DNA of 43,767 bases, taken from positions 1 to 43,767 of the forward strand of contig CAIYHG010000075.1 in NCBI GenBank assembly GCA_903925975.1, in the 5' to 3' direction. Under the pieces are notes generated by a model, which saw nothing but the letters and a program-made list of their open reading frames with translations, did not search any database and was not told where the DNA came from. The DNA is from an uncultured Acidobacteriia bacterium (GTDB lineage: Bacteria; Acidobacteriota; Terriglobia; Bryobacterales; Bryobacteraceae). Shown in pieces: positions 7,712-15,225 of this stretch. A program made the translations under genes and the position numbers. Each line of letters opens with the position of its first letter. The first letter of the stretch is position 1.

Positions 7712-10062
7712 GCGCCAATCTGCTGCTCAGCAACATCGCCACGTACAGTCTGCAAATCGGGCTTCTCGTGGGCGTGGCCGCGCTGCTCCCCACGCTGCTG
7801 CGGTTGCGCGCCCCGGCGGCGCGGCTAGCCTACTGGCACGTCCTCCTGGCCGTGTGCCTGCTCCTGCCGCTCGTGGCGCCGCGGCGCGCGCAGGTGATCG
7901 AAGGGAACGTGGAAATCGCTGCCGCTCCCGGGGTTGTGGTGGGTTCCTTCCCCGCCCCCAGCGCTGCATTTCGCCTGAGCCTCGGGGAAGCCACGCTGAT
8001 CTTGCTGGCTGCGGGCGCGGCCATCCGCATCGGCTGGCTGCTGTTTGGCTTCGCGCAACTCAGGCGTTACCGGCGCCGCTCGCGGCCTCTCGAACCCGCG
8101 CCCTCATGGAGCGTGGAAGCGTCGCTGCGCCTTTCGGGCGATGTGGCGAGCCCCGTCACGTTCGGCTGGCGCAGGCCGGTCATCCTGCTCCCCGATAGTT
8201 TCCCCGATCTGAGTGAGCGCTTGCGGGACGCCATTCTGGCGCACGAGTGTCTGCATGTGCGCCGCCGCGACTGGCTGTTCACGCTGTTTGAGGAACTCGT
8301 GCGCGCCGTGTTCTGGTTCCATCCCGCCATCTGGTGGCTGCTCGGTGAGATTCAACTCGCTCGCGAGCAGGCCGTGGATCGCGCGGCCGTGGACATCACC
8401 AATGGACGCGAGGAATATGTGGACGCCCTGCTGGCCATCGCCGGCGCCCCCGTCGAACCGGATCTCGCTCCGGCCCCGTTATTCCTGCGCAAGCGCCACT
8501 TGAAGCAACGGGTGTTTTCGCTAATTAAGGAGGTTCCCATGTCGAAGCAGCGCCTAATTTCCGCGCTGGCTGCCTGCCTGTGCATCATGGCCGCCACATG
8601 TTGGTTTGTAGCAGGAACGTTCCCGCTTTCGGCCGCCCCACAAGTGGTGGCCGAAGGCTCTGAAGTGAAGGTGGATCTTGGCGGCGCCACGTTGTTGCAC
8701 CGTGCGCCGGTAGTCTACGGAGCGGTGATCTCAACGAATCTGGCCTGGAACGCGATGAATGCGCGGATGGCGAAGAAGCCGATCTACGCGCTAACGCTTT
8801 CGGGAGTGGACGCGGTGTTCACGACGCACGACCTGGCGCTGGAGCGGGTCGGTGGAACGCTGCCGGATTACCGGGCCTGGATGAAGACGCCGGGAGGCGC
8901 GTCGCAATCGATTGACGTAGTGAATGGGACGTCATCGATTGGAGAGCTGGAGTGCGAGGTGGTGGACCAGGGCGGGTTCGTGCGGCGCCTGGTGGGCGAG
9001 AATGCGCTGTGCGGTGTTACGGCGACGCTGCTACTGGGATGGCCGGGAATCCAATGGAATCAGTTCGTGCCGCTGCACACGTATGTGCTTTACAAGACGC
9101 GACCGACGGCGGGCTATACGTCGTGGATGTTCGTGGCAAGGGACCAGCAATGGATGGCGAAGCGGACGGTGTATCTGCATCCGGCGAATGCGCTGCCGCT
9201 GAGCGAAGATAATCCGTGGATTCTGAGCGGGACGCCAGCGCAGGTTTTCCAGGCGGTGGCATTGTGGGCGCTGGGGCTGCCCGCGGAGGCGCTGGACCTG
9301 GCGCAGTTGGCGGCGCTGGACGATCCGGCGGAGGGGCTGTTCGCGGCCGCGCGGCCGTTCTTTTTCCGGATGACGGAAAGCTTCGAAGCCAAGCAATTTT
9401 TGGAAGCGGAAATTTTCAAGCCGAGCCTGCTGTATTGCGTGGTGACGGCAGGAGGGAAGCTTTCGCTGCGGGCGTCTCGGCCTCCGGCGGACGGGGCGGC
9501 TCCGGTGTTCGCGTTCACGGCGGACAACATGGTGGTGCTGCCGGACGTGGACAGCCTGCCGGTGATCAACGAAGCGGTGTGGGCTTTCGACGCGGATGGC
9601 TCGGATTTCCAAACGCGGAGGACGTATCTGGAGGCCACATCGATCACGACGTTCGGGCGCGGGCAGCAGTGGAACGTGCAATCGAAGGGGCTGCGCAGCG
9701 AGCTGGGTGGAGTGTGGTTTTCGGAGTGGATCGCCGCGCGGCTGTTTCAGCGATTCGCGGGGACGCCGGAGGGGCTGAAGGGCGGGGCTCCGGTGTTACA
9801 GATAGAGGCGTTTTTCGCGACGCTGCCGGTATGGGCCGGGGACTACGTGACGGTAACGCATGCGCTGATGCCGGACGTGCTGACGGGCGCGCTGGGAGTG
9901 ACGGACCGGGTGTACGAGGTGATCGACCGATCGCCGGATTACGCCAGCGGGCGGATGCGGTTCAAGTTGCTGGACACGGGATTGACGGGGGCCGCGCCGG
10001 CGTATCAGTGGGGCGCTGGGAGCGCGCGGCCGTTTTTGCTGGGCAGTTCGGAGGTGTACTAA
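7708..10062 (+). CDS. BlaR1-type M56 sensor protease fused in frame to a phage-tail-like module
   Basis: This 784-residue protein has two unrelated parts. Residues 1 to about 338 are BlaR1/MecR1-like: membrane segments near 12-33, 38-58, 98-118 and 288-312, and the zinc-protease motif H-E-C-L-H at 179-183. The part ends L-L-H-R-A-P-V-V-Y. In related M56 proteins such a stretch leads into a TonB-like or sensor domain (recalled knowledge). Here, after Gly338 (about base 8720), the protein continues for 446 residues with phage tail/baseplate character, such as F-F-F-R-M-T-E-S-F-E-A-K-Q-F-L and a late Y-E-V-I-D-R-S-P-D-Y. Codon use changes at the join, from mixed C/G endings to strongly G-ending codons (GCG, ACG, CCG, CTG). 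No stop or frameshift is present. The tail half would be periplasmic. It could be a true chimera, a passive insertion or a misassembly. Confidence 0.75.
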   Translation: MSANLLLSNIATYSLQIGLLVGVAALLPTLLRLRAPAARLAYWHVLLAVCLLLPLVAPRRAQVIEGNVEIAAAPGVVVGSFPAPSAAFRLSLGEATLILLAAGAAIRIGWLLFGFAQLRRYRRRSRPLEPAPSWSVEASLRLSGDVASPVTFGWRRPVILLPDSFPDLSERLRDAILAHECLHVRRRDWLFTLFEELVRAVFWFHPAIWWLLGEIQLAREQAVDRAAVDITNGREEYVDALLAIAGAPVEPDLAPAPLFLRKRHLKQRVFSLIKEVPMSKQRLISALAACLCIMAATCWFVAGTFPLSAAPQVVAEGSEVKVDLGGATLLHRAPVVYGAVISTNLAWNAMNARMAKKPIYALTLSGVDAVFTTHDLALERVGGTLPDYRAWMKTPGGASQSIDVVNGTSSIGELECEVVDQGGFVRRLVGENALCGVTATLLLGWPGIQWNQFVPLHTYVLYKTRPTAGYTSWMFVARDQQWMAKRTVYLHPANALPLSEDNPWILSGTPAQVFQAVALWALGLPAEALDLAQLAALDDPAEGLFAAARPFFFRMTESFEAKQFLEAEIFKPSLLYCVVTAGGKLSLRASRPPADGAAPVFAFTADNMVVLPDVDSLPVINEAVWAFDADGSDFQTRRTYLEATSITTFGRGQQWNVQSKGLRSELGGVWFSEWIAARLFQRFAGTPEGLKGGAPVLQIEAFFATLPVWAGDYVTVTHALMPDVLTGALGVTDRVYEVIDRSPDYASGRMRFKLLDTGLTGAAPAYQWGAGSARPFLLGSSEVY

Positions 10063-10065
10063 GCG

Positions 10066-10530
10066 ATGTCGAGCCTGACGCTGGCGGCGGAACCGGGATT
10101 CACGGAGATTGCGGACGCATCGTTCGCGGCGGGCGCGGCGGTGACGGACGCGACGATGAAGTCGCTGAACTCGGGCGCTAAATTCGCGGCGGTGCGGAAC
10201 GAGCAGTTCTGGGGTTATTACAAGAACGGCGAGACGATCGTGCTGCCGATTTCTCCGGCGGACGGGTACACGTATTCGCTGGACGAGCTGGTGTACGGGT
10301 TCTCGTGGTATTGGACCGGGTCGGCCGCAGGGGCGCTGAACGGGACGCACACGGCGCCGACGCGGGGGGCGACCTCGGCCGCGGGGAACGCGCTGCAGAT
10401 GGGCGCTTCGATTGACCCGGCGACTGGGCTGGTGGAATCGTCGGTTTCGTACTACACGCCAGGCGGCGCGCAGAACAACACGCACGACGGCATTCTGCTG
10501 GTGACGATCCACGCACAGAGGATGAGATAG
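10066..10530 (+). CDS. Phage-tail-like hypothetical protein
   Basis: This 154-residue protein has no signal peptide or membrane segment. It is rich in Ala, Gly, Thr and Tyr, with a central aromatic stretch (G-F-S-W-Y-W-T-G near residues 83-90). I do not recognise a named family. It is placed with phage structural proteins because it sits three bases after the tail-like module and shares its G-ending codon bias. GGAGGT at 10050-10055 is a strong ribosome-binding site overlapping the end of the previous gene. Confidence 0.6.
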   Translation: MSSLTLAAEPGFTEIADASFAAGAAVTDATMKSLNSGAKFAAVRNEQFWGYYKNGETIVLPISPADGYTYSLDELVYGFSWYWTGSAAGALNGTHTAPTRGATSAAGNALQMGASIDPATGLVESSVSYYTPGGAQNNTHDGILLVTIHAQRMR

Positions 10531-10533
10531 CGG

Positions 10534-11142
10534 ATGCTGCTGGCGGCCCCATTATTTCCCAGGCAAGGCGTGATTGCGGGATTTCCGCTGGGGATTCAAT
10601 GGGACACGGTTTACGACGAGGTCGAGGTGCTGGTGGGCCTGGACCCGGACACCGGTGAGCCGATCTACGAGACGCAGGAAGTGGCGCGGCCGGCTCGTCT
10701 GGCGGCCCCGTGGATTGGCGGCGGGGCGCTGTATTTCGGGGGCGAGTTTGCGGGGTTCCTGGATGGCGAGCTGACGGCTCCGGATGCGCCGCTGAACGCG
10801 CGGAATTTCCTGCGATACGGCTCGGAAGGGCTGTATTACGCCGCTTCGGACGATGGGCCCGAACCCTTGCTGGGCTGGGTAAAGACGAATAGCGAGGGCA
10901 TCGTTGCCGTAAGCAGGCTGGTGATCAGCGGGGCGAACGAGGGCACGGGCGGCGGATCGAGCGCGGCTGGCAGCACGGTGCCGAGGCAGGATTCGAACAG
11001 TTTTCAGCGGGTGACCACGAGCGAGACGCAGCCGGCGAATCCGGCGCGGGGGGACGTGTGGATCGACGTGAGCGACCCGGACAACGATCAACCGAAAGTT
11101 TGGCAGAAAGTGGGAGGGGTATTTCAATGGCGCGCATTCTAA
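10534..11142 (+). CDS. Phage-structural-like hypothetical protein
   Basis: This 202-residue protein begins three bases after the previous gene. Its C-terminus contains P-A-R-G-D-V-W-I-D-V-S-D-P-D followed by a PKVWQK block. This is a 'wrapper' pattern I associate with phage and tail-fibre proteins near the particle surface. A low-complexity G/S/A linker is at about residues 138-148. Its end overlaps the start of the SGNH-hydrolase gene by 16 bases, so the two are co-translated. No catalytic motif is visible. Confidence 0.6.
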   Translation: MLLAAPLFPRQGVIAGFPLGIQWDTVYDEVEVLVGLDPDTGEPIYETQEVARPARLAAPWIGGGALYFGGEFAGFLDGELTAPDAPLNARNFLRYGSEGLYYAASDDGPEPLLGWVKTNSEGIVAVSRLVISGANEGTGGGSSAAGSTVPRQDSNSFQRVTTSETQPANPARGDVWIDVSDPDNDQPKVWQKVGGVFQWRAF

Positions 11143-12548
11143 GGCTCTCGGTAATGGCGGCATTCTGCTGCCTGGCGGCGATGGGGCAGACGAAGACGGG
11201 CGGAATTTTTAGCTATGGAAGCACGGCTCAACTGCCGGCGAATTGCTCGGCCGGGCAGGTCTACTATGCGACGGACCAGCCGGTCGGCTTTACGCTATAC
11301 CTCTGCGGCTCCGCCGGTTGGATTCACATGGACGCCACGGCCGGAGTTGCATTCGCTCCGCGTTTGGCAACCAGCATGAACATTGTGTTCGAGGGCGATT
11401 CCAGGACCAGCGGGTATGGTTTGACGAAAAGCGCCCAGAATACGACGGCGTGTCGCACCATACTCGATTCAACCTGTCAGGACTGGCCAAATCAGCTCAT
11501 GGGGATGTCGGCGTTAACCGGGCGCGGGAACACGTTCAAGAACGTGGCGGTGGGCGGAGCGGGCATTGAAAATGCGCAAGGCCAGTACACCGCTGAAGTC
11601 CACCCGCTAAGCCCAGCGGAGACGGGTAAAACGGGCTTGCTGTTTTTGAACATCGGCGTCAACAACGTGGCGACCAAGACGGCAGCTTGGATAGAGAATG
11701 CCTTGACCACCTACTGGGCTGGCGCGAAGGCAGATGGGTGGAGTTTAGTGGTTTTCACGCAATATGACCGTTGCGACTCGACATTGGCGGGGGATGCTAC
11801 GCGGCGCGCGGTGAACGACTGGATTCGGAGCCTGGAAGGCACCGGCGTATACGACTACATGGTGGATGAGGACCGGCTGTTTGGTGACTGCACGAATTTG
11901 ATTTATAACCTTGCGGACCTGATTCACCCTAGCGCAGCCGGCTCGTATGCTATCGCTAGGGCTGTGAACGCAGCGCTGTGGGCCGATGGCACTACTACCG
12001 ACCTCACGGCTCCGATGATCGACATGAAGTCGATTGGCAGCTTCACGGTTTCGAGCACCCACTGGCAGACGGGAATTCCGATGTGGCAGAAATATAGTCT
12101 TCTGTTCATCGCGAACGGTACCGGTAGCTGCATAAACGGCGGAGGGTGCATCCAGGTAACGGCGTCGGATGGCGAGATCACAACGACAAACGCACCTGCA
12201 GCCGACGCGGTGTACATTCAGGCGTCGCCTTGGCTTTGGGGGTTGTACTTACTGAAGGCGCGCGTCAAAGTGACCACGGCGTGTACTGGGTCGACAGGCC
12301 TACAGTTCCACGATCTAGGGAACTCGATGGTCGCAAGCGACTTTTTTGCCCAGGGGCTGGATTATGATTTGACGGGTGTTGCTTCCAACACGAATTTTTT
12401 GAACATTTCCCCGATCGATGGGCACGAGGGGGGCACTTTCTATATCGATTATGTAGGCGCCAGGCTGACGGTATCTTCCGGCACGGTGGCCGATACCGAT
12501 CCGGGCTGTGCGTTTGACCTGTTCCTGCTTCTTTCCGGGACTAAATAA
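11127..12548 (+). CDS. Secreted SGNH/GDSL-type hydrolase with C-terminal beta domain
   Basis: This 473-residue protein has an apparent signal peptide (residues 1 to about 20, ending AAMGQ). An SGNH hydrolase domain follows, with block I G-D-S-R-T-S-G (Ser92), an N-rich block III G-V-N-N at 177-180 (usually GxND), and block V D-L-I-H at 264-267 (Asp264, His267). After about residue 290 a separate beta-rich domain follows. SGNH enzymes remove acyl groups from sugars or lipids and occur in phage tail spikes that deacetylate surface glycans. The signal peptide is unusual for a phage structural protein and hints at recruitment by the host. GGGAGGGG at 11112-11119 places the start at 11127, inside the upstream gene. 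Confidence 0.75.
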   Translation: MARILRLSVMAAFCCLAAMGQTKTGGIFSYGSTAQLPANCSAGQVYYATDQPVGFTLYLCGSAGWIHMDATAGVAFAPRLATSMNIVFEGDSRTSGYGLTKSAQNTTACRTILDSTCQDWPNQLMGMSALTGRGNTFKNVAVGGAGIENAQGQYTAEVHPLSPAETGKTGLLFLNIGVNNVATKTAAWIENALTTYWAGAKADGWSLVVFTQYDRCDSTLAGDATRRAVNDWIRSLEGTGVYDYMVDEDRLFGDCTNLIYNLADLIHPSAAGSYAIARAVNAALWADGTTTDLTAPMIDMKSIGSFTVSSTHWQTGIPMWQKYSLLFIANGTGSCINGGGCIQVTASDGEITTTNAPAADAVYIQASPWLWGLYLLKARVKVTTACTGSTGLQFHDLGNSMVASDFFAQGLDYDLTGVASNTNFLNISPIDGHEGGTFYIDYVGARLTVSSGTVADTDPGCAFDLFLLLSGTK

Positions 12549-12648
12549 GGGTGGGCTTCAGAATGACGGCGCGAGCTGGATGGCTACGCGGTTTTGGTGA
12601 GGGCCCAGGGAGAGCACAATACTAGGGGTATAGAACTTTCTTTTGGTC

Positions 12649-12679
12649 AAAAAGGGCGCGCCGCCTGTGCAGCGCGCCC
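12649..12679 (-). terminator. Intrinsic terminator for leftward transcription
   Basis: GGGCGCGC at 12654-12661 pairs perfectly with GCGCGCCC at 12672-12679 around a 10-base loop. On the minus strand the hairpin is followed by five T residues (plus-strand AAAAA, 12649-12653). The plus-strand side has no T-run, so the element is directional and leftward. It lies ten bases beyond the stop of the doubtful leftward frame at 12689. Confidence 0.6.
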
Positions 12680-12688
12680 GATGTGTGT

Positions 12689-12979
12689 CTAACGAACCGG
12701 ATCAGTAAGTTGCAAAATAGCTTCTGCTTTTTGCGGAATAAAGGCTGCAGAATTGCAAAAGTGCGCTTGCTGCTTTACCCAAGCCGAGCCGCGACCGACT
12801 GAGGGAGCGGTGACAGCGACTTCAGGCACGCCGCCGTTAGCAGTGACCGCCCACACCCGAGACGGAAGTCTACTATGCGGCCCTGCGCTACCGCTCGCTG
12901 GTCGCTCGCGGCTCGGAGTGAGGCGTTCGCTATCATAGAGTGAGCAACGTCGTCCCGAGCCATGTCCCTTCCGCGCCAA
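12689..12979 (-). CDS. Doubtful leftward gene ending just before a terminator
   Basis: This open frame of 96 codons ends (TAG) ten bases before a good leftward terminator. Its last 50 codons look protein-like, including G-G-V-P-E-V-A-V-T-A-P-S-V-G-R-G-S-A-W-V. The first half is arginine- and serine-rich and less convincing. No ribosome-binding site is clear at the ATG and no family is recognised. It may be the preserved 3' end of a decayed gene rather than an intact one. Confidence 0.28.
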   Translation of the reverse strand: MARKGHGSGRRCSLYDSERLTPSRERPASGSAGPHSRLPSRVWAVTANGGVPEVAVTAPSVGRGSAWVKQQAHFCNSAAFIPQKAEAILQLTDPVR

Positions 12980-13026
12980 CCCCTGACTTGATGGCCCTTA
13001 GGGGCCAATTCGTAAAGCGGCGCGCG

Positions 13027-13035
13027 TGCTATAAT
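13027..13035 (+). promoter_or_regulatory. Extended -10 promoter of rpmI-rplT
   Basis: TGC at 13027-13029 followed by a perfect TATAAT at 13030-13035 makes an extended -10 element. No good -35 lies at the expected distance. Transcription would start near 13042, giving a leader of about 30 bases before rpmI, too short for a long ribosomal-protein autoregulatory leader. Confidence 0.65.
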
Positions 13036-13073
13036 CCGTAGGTCTACCTGTTCGTTTTATTAGCAGAACACCT

Positions 13074-13274
13074 ATGCCTAAGCTTAAGACTCACAAAGGT
13101 GCGGCCAAACGGTTCAAGAAGACCGGCACCGGACAAGTGGTTCGCAACCACGCCTTCGGTCGGCATATCTTGACCTCCAAGCCGCACAAACGCAAGAAGA
13201 AGCTTCACCAGAGCGTATTGGCCGACAAGTCCAATCAGCCCGAGTTGAAGCTGATGCTCCCCTACAAGTATTAG
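13074..13274 (+). CDS. rpmI: 50S ribosomal protein bL35
   Basis: This 66-residue, highly basic protein has the family hallmarks: M-P-K-L-K-T-H-K at the start, the K-R-F-K-K-T-G-T-G motif near residues 12-20, and L-T-S-K-x-x-K-R-K-K near 33-42. It is a structural part of the large ribosomal subunit. It is followed by rplT, as is usual. The usual upstream neighbour infC (initiation factor IF-3) is absent; the sequence before it is the promoter and the eroded junction with the tail island. Confidence 0.97.
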   Translation: MPKLKTHKGAAKRFKKTGTGQVVRNHAFGRHILTSKPHKRKKKLHQSVLADKSNQPELKLMLPYKY

Positions 13275-13351
13275 GGTGAGCCCGTGCGCGAACGGAGCGC
13301 GTGGCACGTGCCCGATTCGCCATTTAGATAGAAACACAAGGAGATTGAAAC

Positions 13352-13714
13352 GTGCCCAGAGTAAAACGTGGTACCCACCGCCGGGCCTCGCGCAAGAAGA
13401 CGCTGCATCTGGCCTCCGGCTACTTCCTAACCAAGAGCAAGCTGTATCGATCCGCGCAAGAGGCTGTCGAGCGCGCTCTGAAGTTTGCCTATGTCGGCCG
13501 CAAGAACAAGAAGCGCGACTACCGGGCTCTTTGGATTGTCCGCATCAACGCATCTTGCCGGGCGGCGGGAATTTCCTACAGCCAGTTCATCCACGGTCTC
13601 AAGACCGCGGGGTTGGATCTGAATCGGAACGTGCTGGCCGATGTGGCGATGCACGATGAGACGGCCTTCGGCCAGTTAGTGGCCGCGGCAAAGGCTGCCT
13701 TGGAGAAGGCATGA
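13352..13714 (+). CDS. rplT: 50S ribosomal protein bL20
   Basis: This 120-residue basic protein matches L20 along its length: the start P-R-V-K-R-G, the [11 protein letters not shown] block, [13 protein letters not shown] near residues 54-66, and the C-terminal [15 protein letters not shown] block. It begins with GTG at 13352 after AAGGAG at 13338-13343. L20 is an early assembly protein of the large subunit and in some bacteria represses its own operon. Its stop overlaps the next start (ATGA at 13711). Confidence 0.97.
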   Translation: MPRVKRGTHRRASRKKTLHLASGYFLTKSKLYRSAQEAVERALKFAYVGRKNKKRDYRALWIVRINASCRAAGISYSQFIHGLKTAGLDLNRNVLADVAMHDETAFGQLVAAAKAALEKA

Positions 13715-13953
13715 CACTGGCGGACCAGGAAGCGGATTCGCTGAGCGGTCTTGAGGAGCGCATACAGCAGGCGGTCGAACTGGTGACCCGCTTGCGCGAG
13801 GAGCGCGACCGCGCGCTCGAGCTGGAACGCGAAGCCAAGGCCGAGGCGGAACGCCTGGCCGGTGAAGTCCGGACTCTGCAGGCAGACCGGAAGCAGGTGC
13901 GGACGCGCATCGAAAAGCTGCTGGGGCAAATTGACCAGTTGAGCGGAACATAA
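13711..13953 (+). CDS. Small coiled-coil protein, ZapB-like
   Basis: This 80-residue protein is almost entirely one predicted coiled coil, with a dense run of E, R, K, A and L in heptads from about residue 12 to 77. It overlaps rplT by four bases and lies just before zapA. The size, coiled-coil nature and position beside zapA suggest a ZapB-like partner for the division ring. That assignment rests on form and neighbourhood, since coiled coils carry little family signal. Confidence 0.6.
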   Translation: MTLADQEADSLSGLEERIQQAVELVTRLREERDRALELEREAKAEAERLAGEVRTLQADRKQVRTRIEKLLGQIDQLSGT

Positions 13954-13960
13954 GCATTGA

Positions 13961-14000
13961 GCCGGCGGCCTTGCGCCGCCGGCGCCCGTAACCGGGCGCC
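13961..14000. repeat. Two overlapping GC hairpins between the coiled-coil gene and zapA
   Basis: GCCGGCGGC (13961-13969) pairs with GCCGCCGGC (13975-13983). GGCGCCCG (13981-13988) pairs with CGGGCGCC (13993-14000). The two stems share bases 13981-13983, so they are mutually exclusive. There is no T-run. They lie about 16 bases before the zapA start and could lower its translation, or may simply be another dispersed palindrome. Confidence 0.55.
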
Positions 14001-14016
14001 AACGCCCGGCAGGAAT

Positions 14017-14325
14017 ATGGAAAGCGGCGCCAGTCAAAAGCAATCGGTTCGGGTCACGATTCTGAGCCGTCCCTATACCCTGCTAACCAGCGGCGACCCC
14101 CGCGAATTGCAGGATGTAGCGGCCAGTGTGGACGAACTGATGCTCTCGATCGCCGCCAAAGCCCCTTCCGCCGATTCCACCCGTATAGCCGTTTTGGCCT
14201 GCCTGCACCTTGCCGACCAGCTTCGCTCACTCGAACACGATCTGGCGGCGCTGAAATCGCGGATCGACCGCAAGAGCGTGGAGTTCGCCGAACTCCTGGA
14301 ACAGGCAATCGCGGACGAGCGATGA
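14017..14325 (+). CDS. zapA: Cell-division protein ZapA
   Basis: This 102-residue protein has the short ZapA plan. A beta-strand N-terminus (V-R-V-T-I-L-S-R-P-Y-T-L near residues 11-22) is followed by a long helix with R-I-A-V-L-A-C-L-H-L-A-D-Q-L, the family's (A)-x-L-A-x-L-x-(I/L)-A-D-E-L-like block. ZapA tetramers cross-link FtsZ filaments at mid-cell. The start at 14017 is chosen because upstream in-frame codons are Arg/Pro-rich translations of the GC hairpins. The end overlaps the DUF1684 gene (ATGA at 14322). Confidence 0.85.
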   Translation: MESGASQKQSVRVTILSRPYTLLTSGDPRELQDVAASVDELMLSIAAKAPSADSTRIAVLACLHLADQLRSLEHDLAALKSRIDRKSVEFAELLEQAIADER

Positions 14326-15146
14326 ATCTTCTTCGGGCACTTCCCTGCGCCATCGCCGTTGCCGCGTTCGCGGCCTCGCCGTCCTACAGGGCGGAACTCT
14401 CCGCATGGCATGAGGCGCGCGAGGCGGAGTTGCGCAGCGATACGGGTTGGCTCACGGTAGCCGGTCTCTTTTGGCTGCGTCCGGGGGCGAACACCTTCGG
14501 CAGGGAGTCCTCCAACAACATCGTGATCACCGACGGGCCCGGGCGCGCCGGAGCCTTCATCCTTCAGCAGGGCCGGGTTCTGACGATGATCGGCGGCGTC
14601 AGGCGCGAATTGCGGCCGGATACGACGGATAGGGTGAGGGTAGGCCGCTTGAACTTGTTCATCATCCGGCGCGGGAACCGGTACGGCGTCCGGCTCAAGG
14701 ACCCGCAGAGCGAATTTCGCCAGGAGTTCCGCGGCATCGATTGTTTCCCGCCCAATGAGGCCTACCGCATCACGGCGCGTTTCGTCGCCGAGCCGCGCAA
14801 GATCCCGGTGCTCGACGTAATCGGCGAAACCCAGAACATGGAATCGCCCGGCTACGCCGAGTTCGAATTGAACGGGCAGCAAATGCGCCTCTACCCGGTT
14901 CTCGAAACCTCAAACGCCAAGCAACTGTTCTTCGTATTCCGCGATCTGACGTCGGGCCATGAGACATACGGCGCGGGCCGTTTCCTCGATGCCGACATGC
15001 CGCGCGACGGCAAGGTGGTCCTCGACTTCAACAAAGCTTACAACCCGCCCTGCGCGTTCACGCCGTACGCCACCTGCCCGCTGCCGCCAAAGGAGAACCG
15101 CCTCCCCGTGCGCATCGAAGCCGGCGAACAGAACTACGGCCACTAA
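14322..15146 (+). CDS. DUF1684-family exported protein
   Basis: This 274-residue protein has a signal peptide (about residues 1-19). It matches the DUF1684 pattern: an E-L-x-x-W-x-x-x-R-E-A-E-L start, then G-W-L-T-V-A-G-L-F-W-L near residues 42-52, and a conserved end with D-F-N-K-A-Y-N-P-P-C-A-F-T. The fold is known structurally in the family but no enzyme activity is established. The four-base overlap with zapA indicates coupled expression, although no link to division is known. Confidence 0.85.
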   Translation: MNLLRALPCAIAVAAFAASPSYRAELSAWHEAREAELRSDTGWLTVAGLFWLRPGANTFGRESSNNIVITDGPGRAGAFILQQGRVLTMIGGVRRELRPDTTDRVRVGRLNLFIIRRGNRYGVRLKDPQSEFRQEFRGIDCFPPNEAYRITARFVAEPRKIPVLDVIGETQNMESPGYAEFELNGQQMRLYPVLETSNAKQLFFVFRDLTSGHETYGAGRFLDADMPRDGKVVLDFNKAYNPPCAFTPYATCPLPPKENRLPVRIEAGEQNYGH

Positions 15147-15173
15147 CAGAATTCCATTCAGAGCCGCCGGGGT

Positions 15174-15192
15174 ACCCACAGCCCTTGTGGGT
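15174..15192. terminator. Hairpin between convergent genes
   Basis: ACCCACA (15174-15180) pairs with TGTGGGT (15186-15192) around a five-base loop, 27 bases after the DUF1684 stop and 34 bases before the end of the leftward M50 gene. It lacks a T-run on either side, so it may end transcription weakly or may be one more intergenic palindrome. Confidence 0.35.
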
Positions 15193-15225
15193 CGGAGGGA
15201 GCGGCGCTAGAAGCTTCCCCAACCC

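Larger units (their letters stand above)
8720..12548 (+). mobile_element. Phage-tail gene remnant or domesticated tail island
   Basis: From about 8720 to 12548 the genes read as phage structural types: the C-terminal module of the fused protease, two small tail-like proteins and an SGNH-hydrolase tailspike-like protein. They are spaced 3 bases apart or overlap, as in phage operons. Codons are biased to G endings compared with blaI and the start of blaR1. No terminase, capsid, integrase or lysis gene is present, and I found no convincing direct repeat at the two ends. The left edge falls inside blaR1; the right edge lies between 12548 and the rpmI promoter at 13027. Confidence 0.55.
12549..13026. 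other. Gene-poor junction between the tail island and the rpmI operon
   Basis: No confident gene is present in this stretch. It holds a leftward intrinsic terminator (12649-12679), a doubtful leftward open frame (12689-12979), and a short rightward protein-like end at about 12847-12928, with residues such as E-V-Y-Y-A-A-L-R-Y-R-S-L-V before a stop. It is noticeably AT-richer at 12610-12760. It reads as an erosion zone at the right edge of the insertion. No remnant of the missing BlaR1 C-terminus was recognised. Confidence 0.5.

Noticed and set aside
12690..13020. tRNA or other structured RNA used as an attachment site beside the tail island
   Set aside because: No cloverleaf or CCA-like end could be drawn, and no matching direct repeat was found near 8720.
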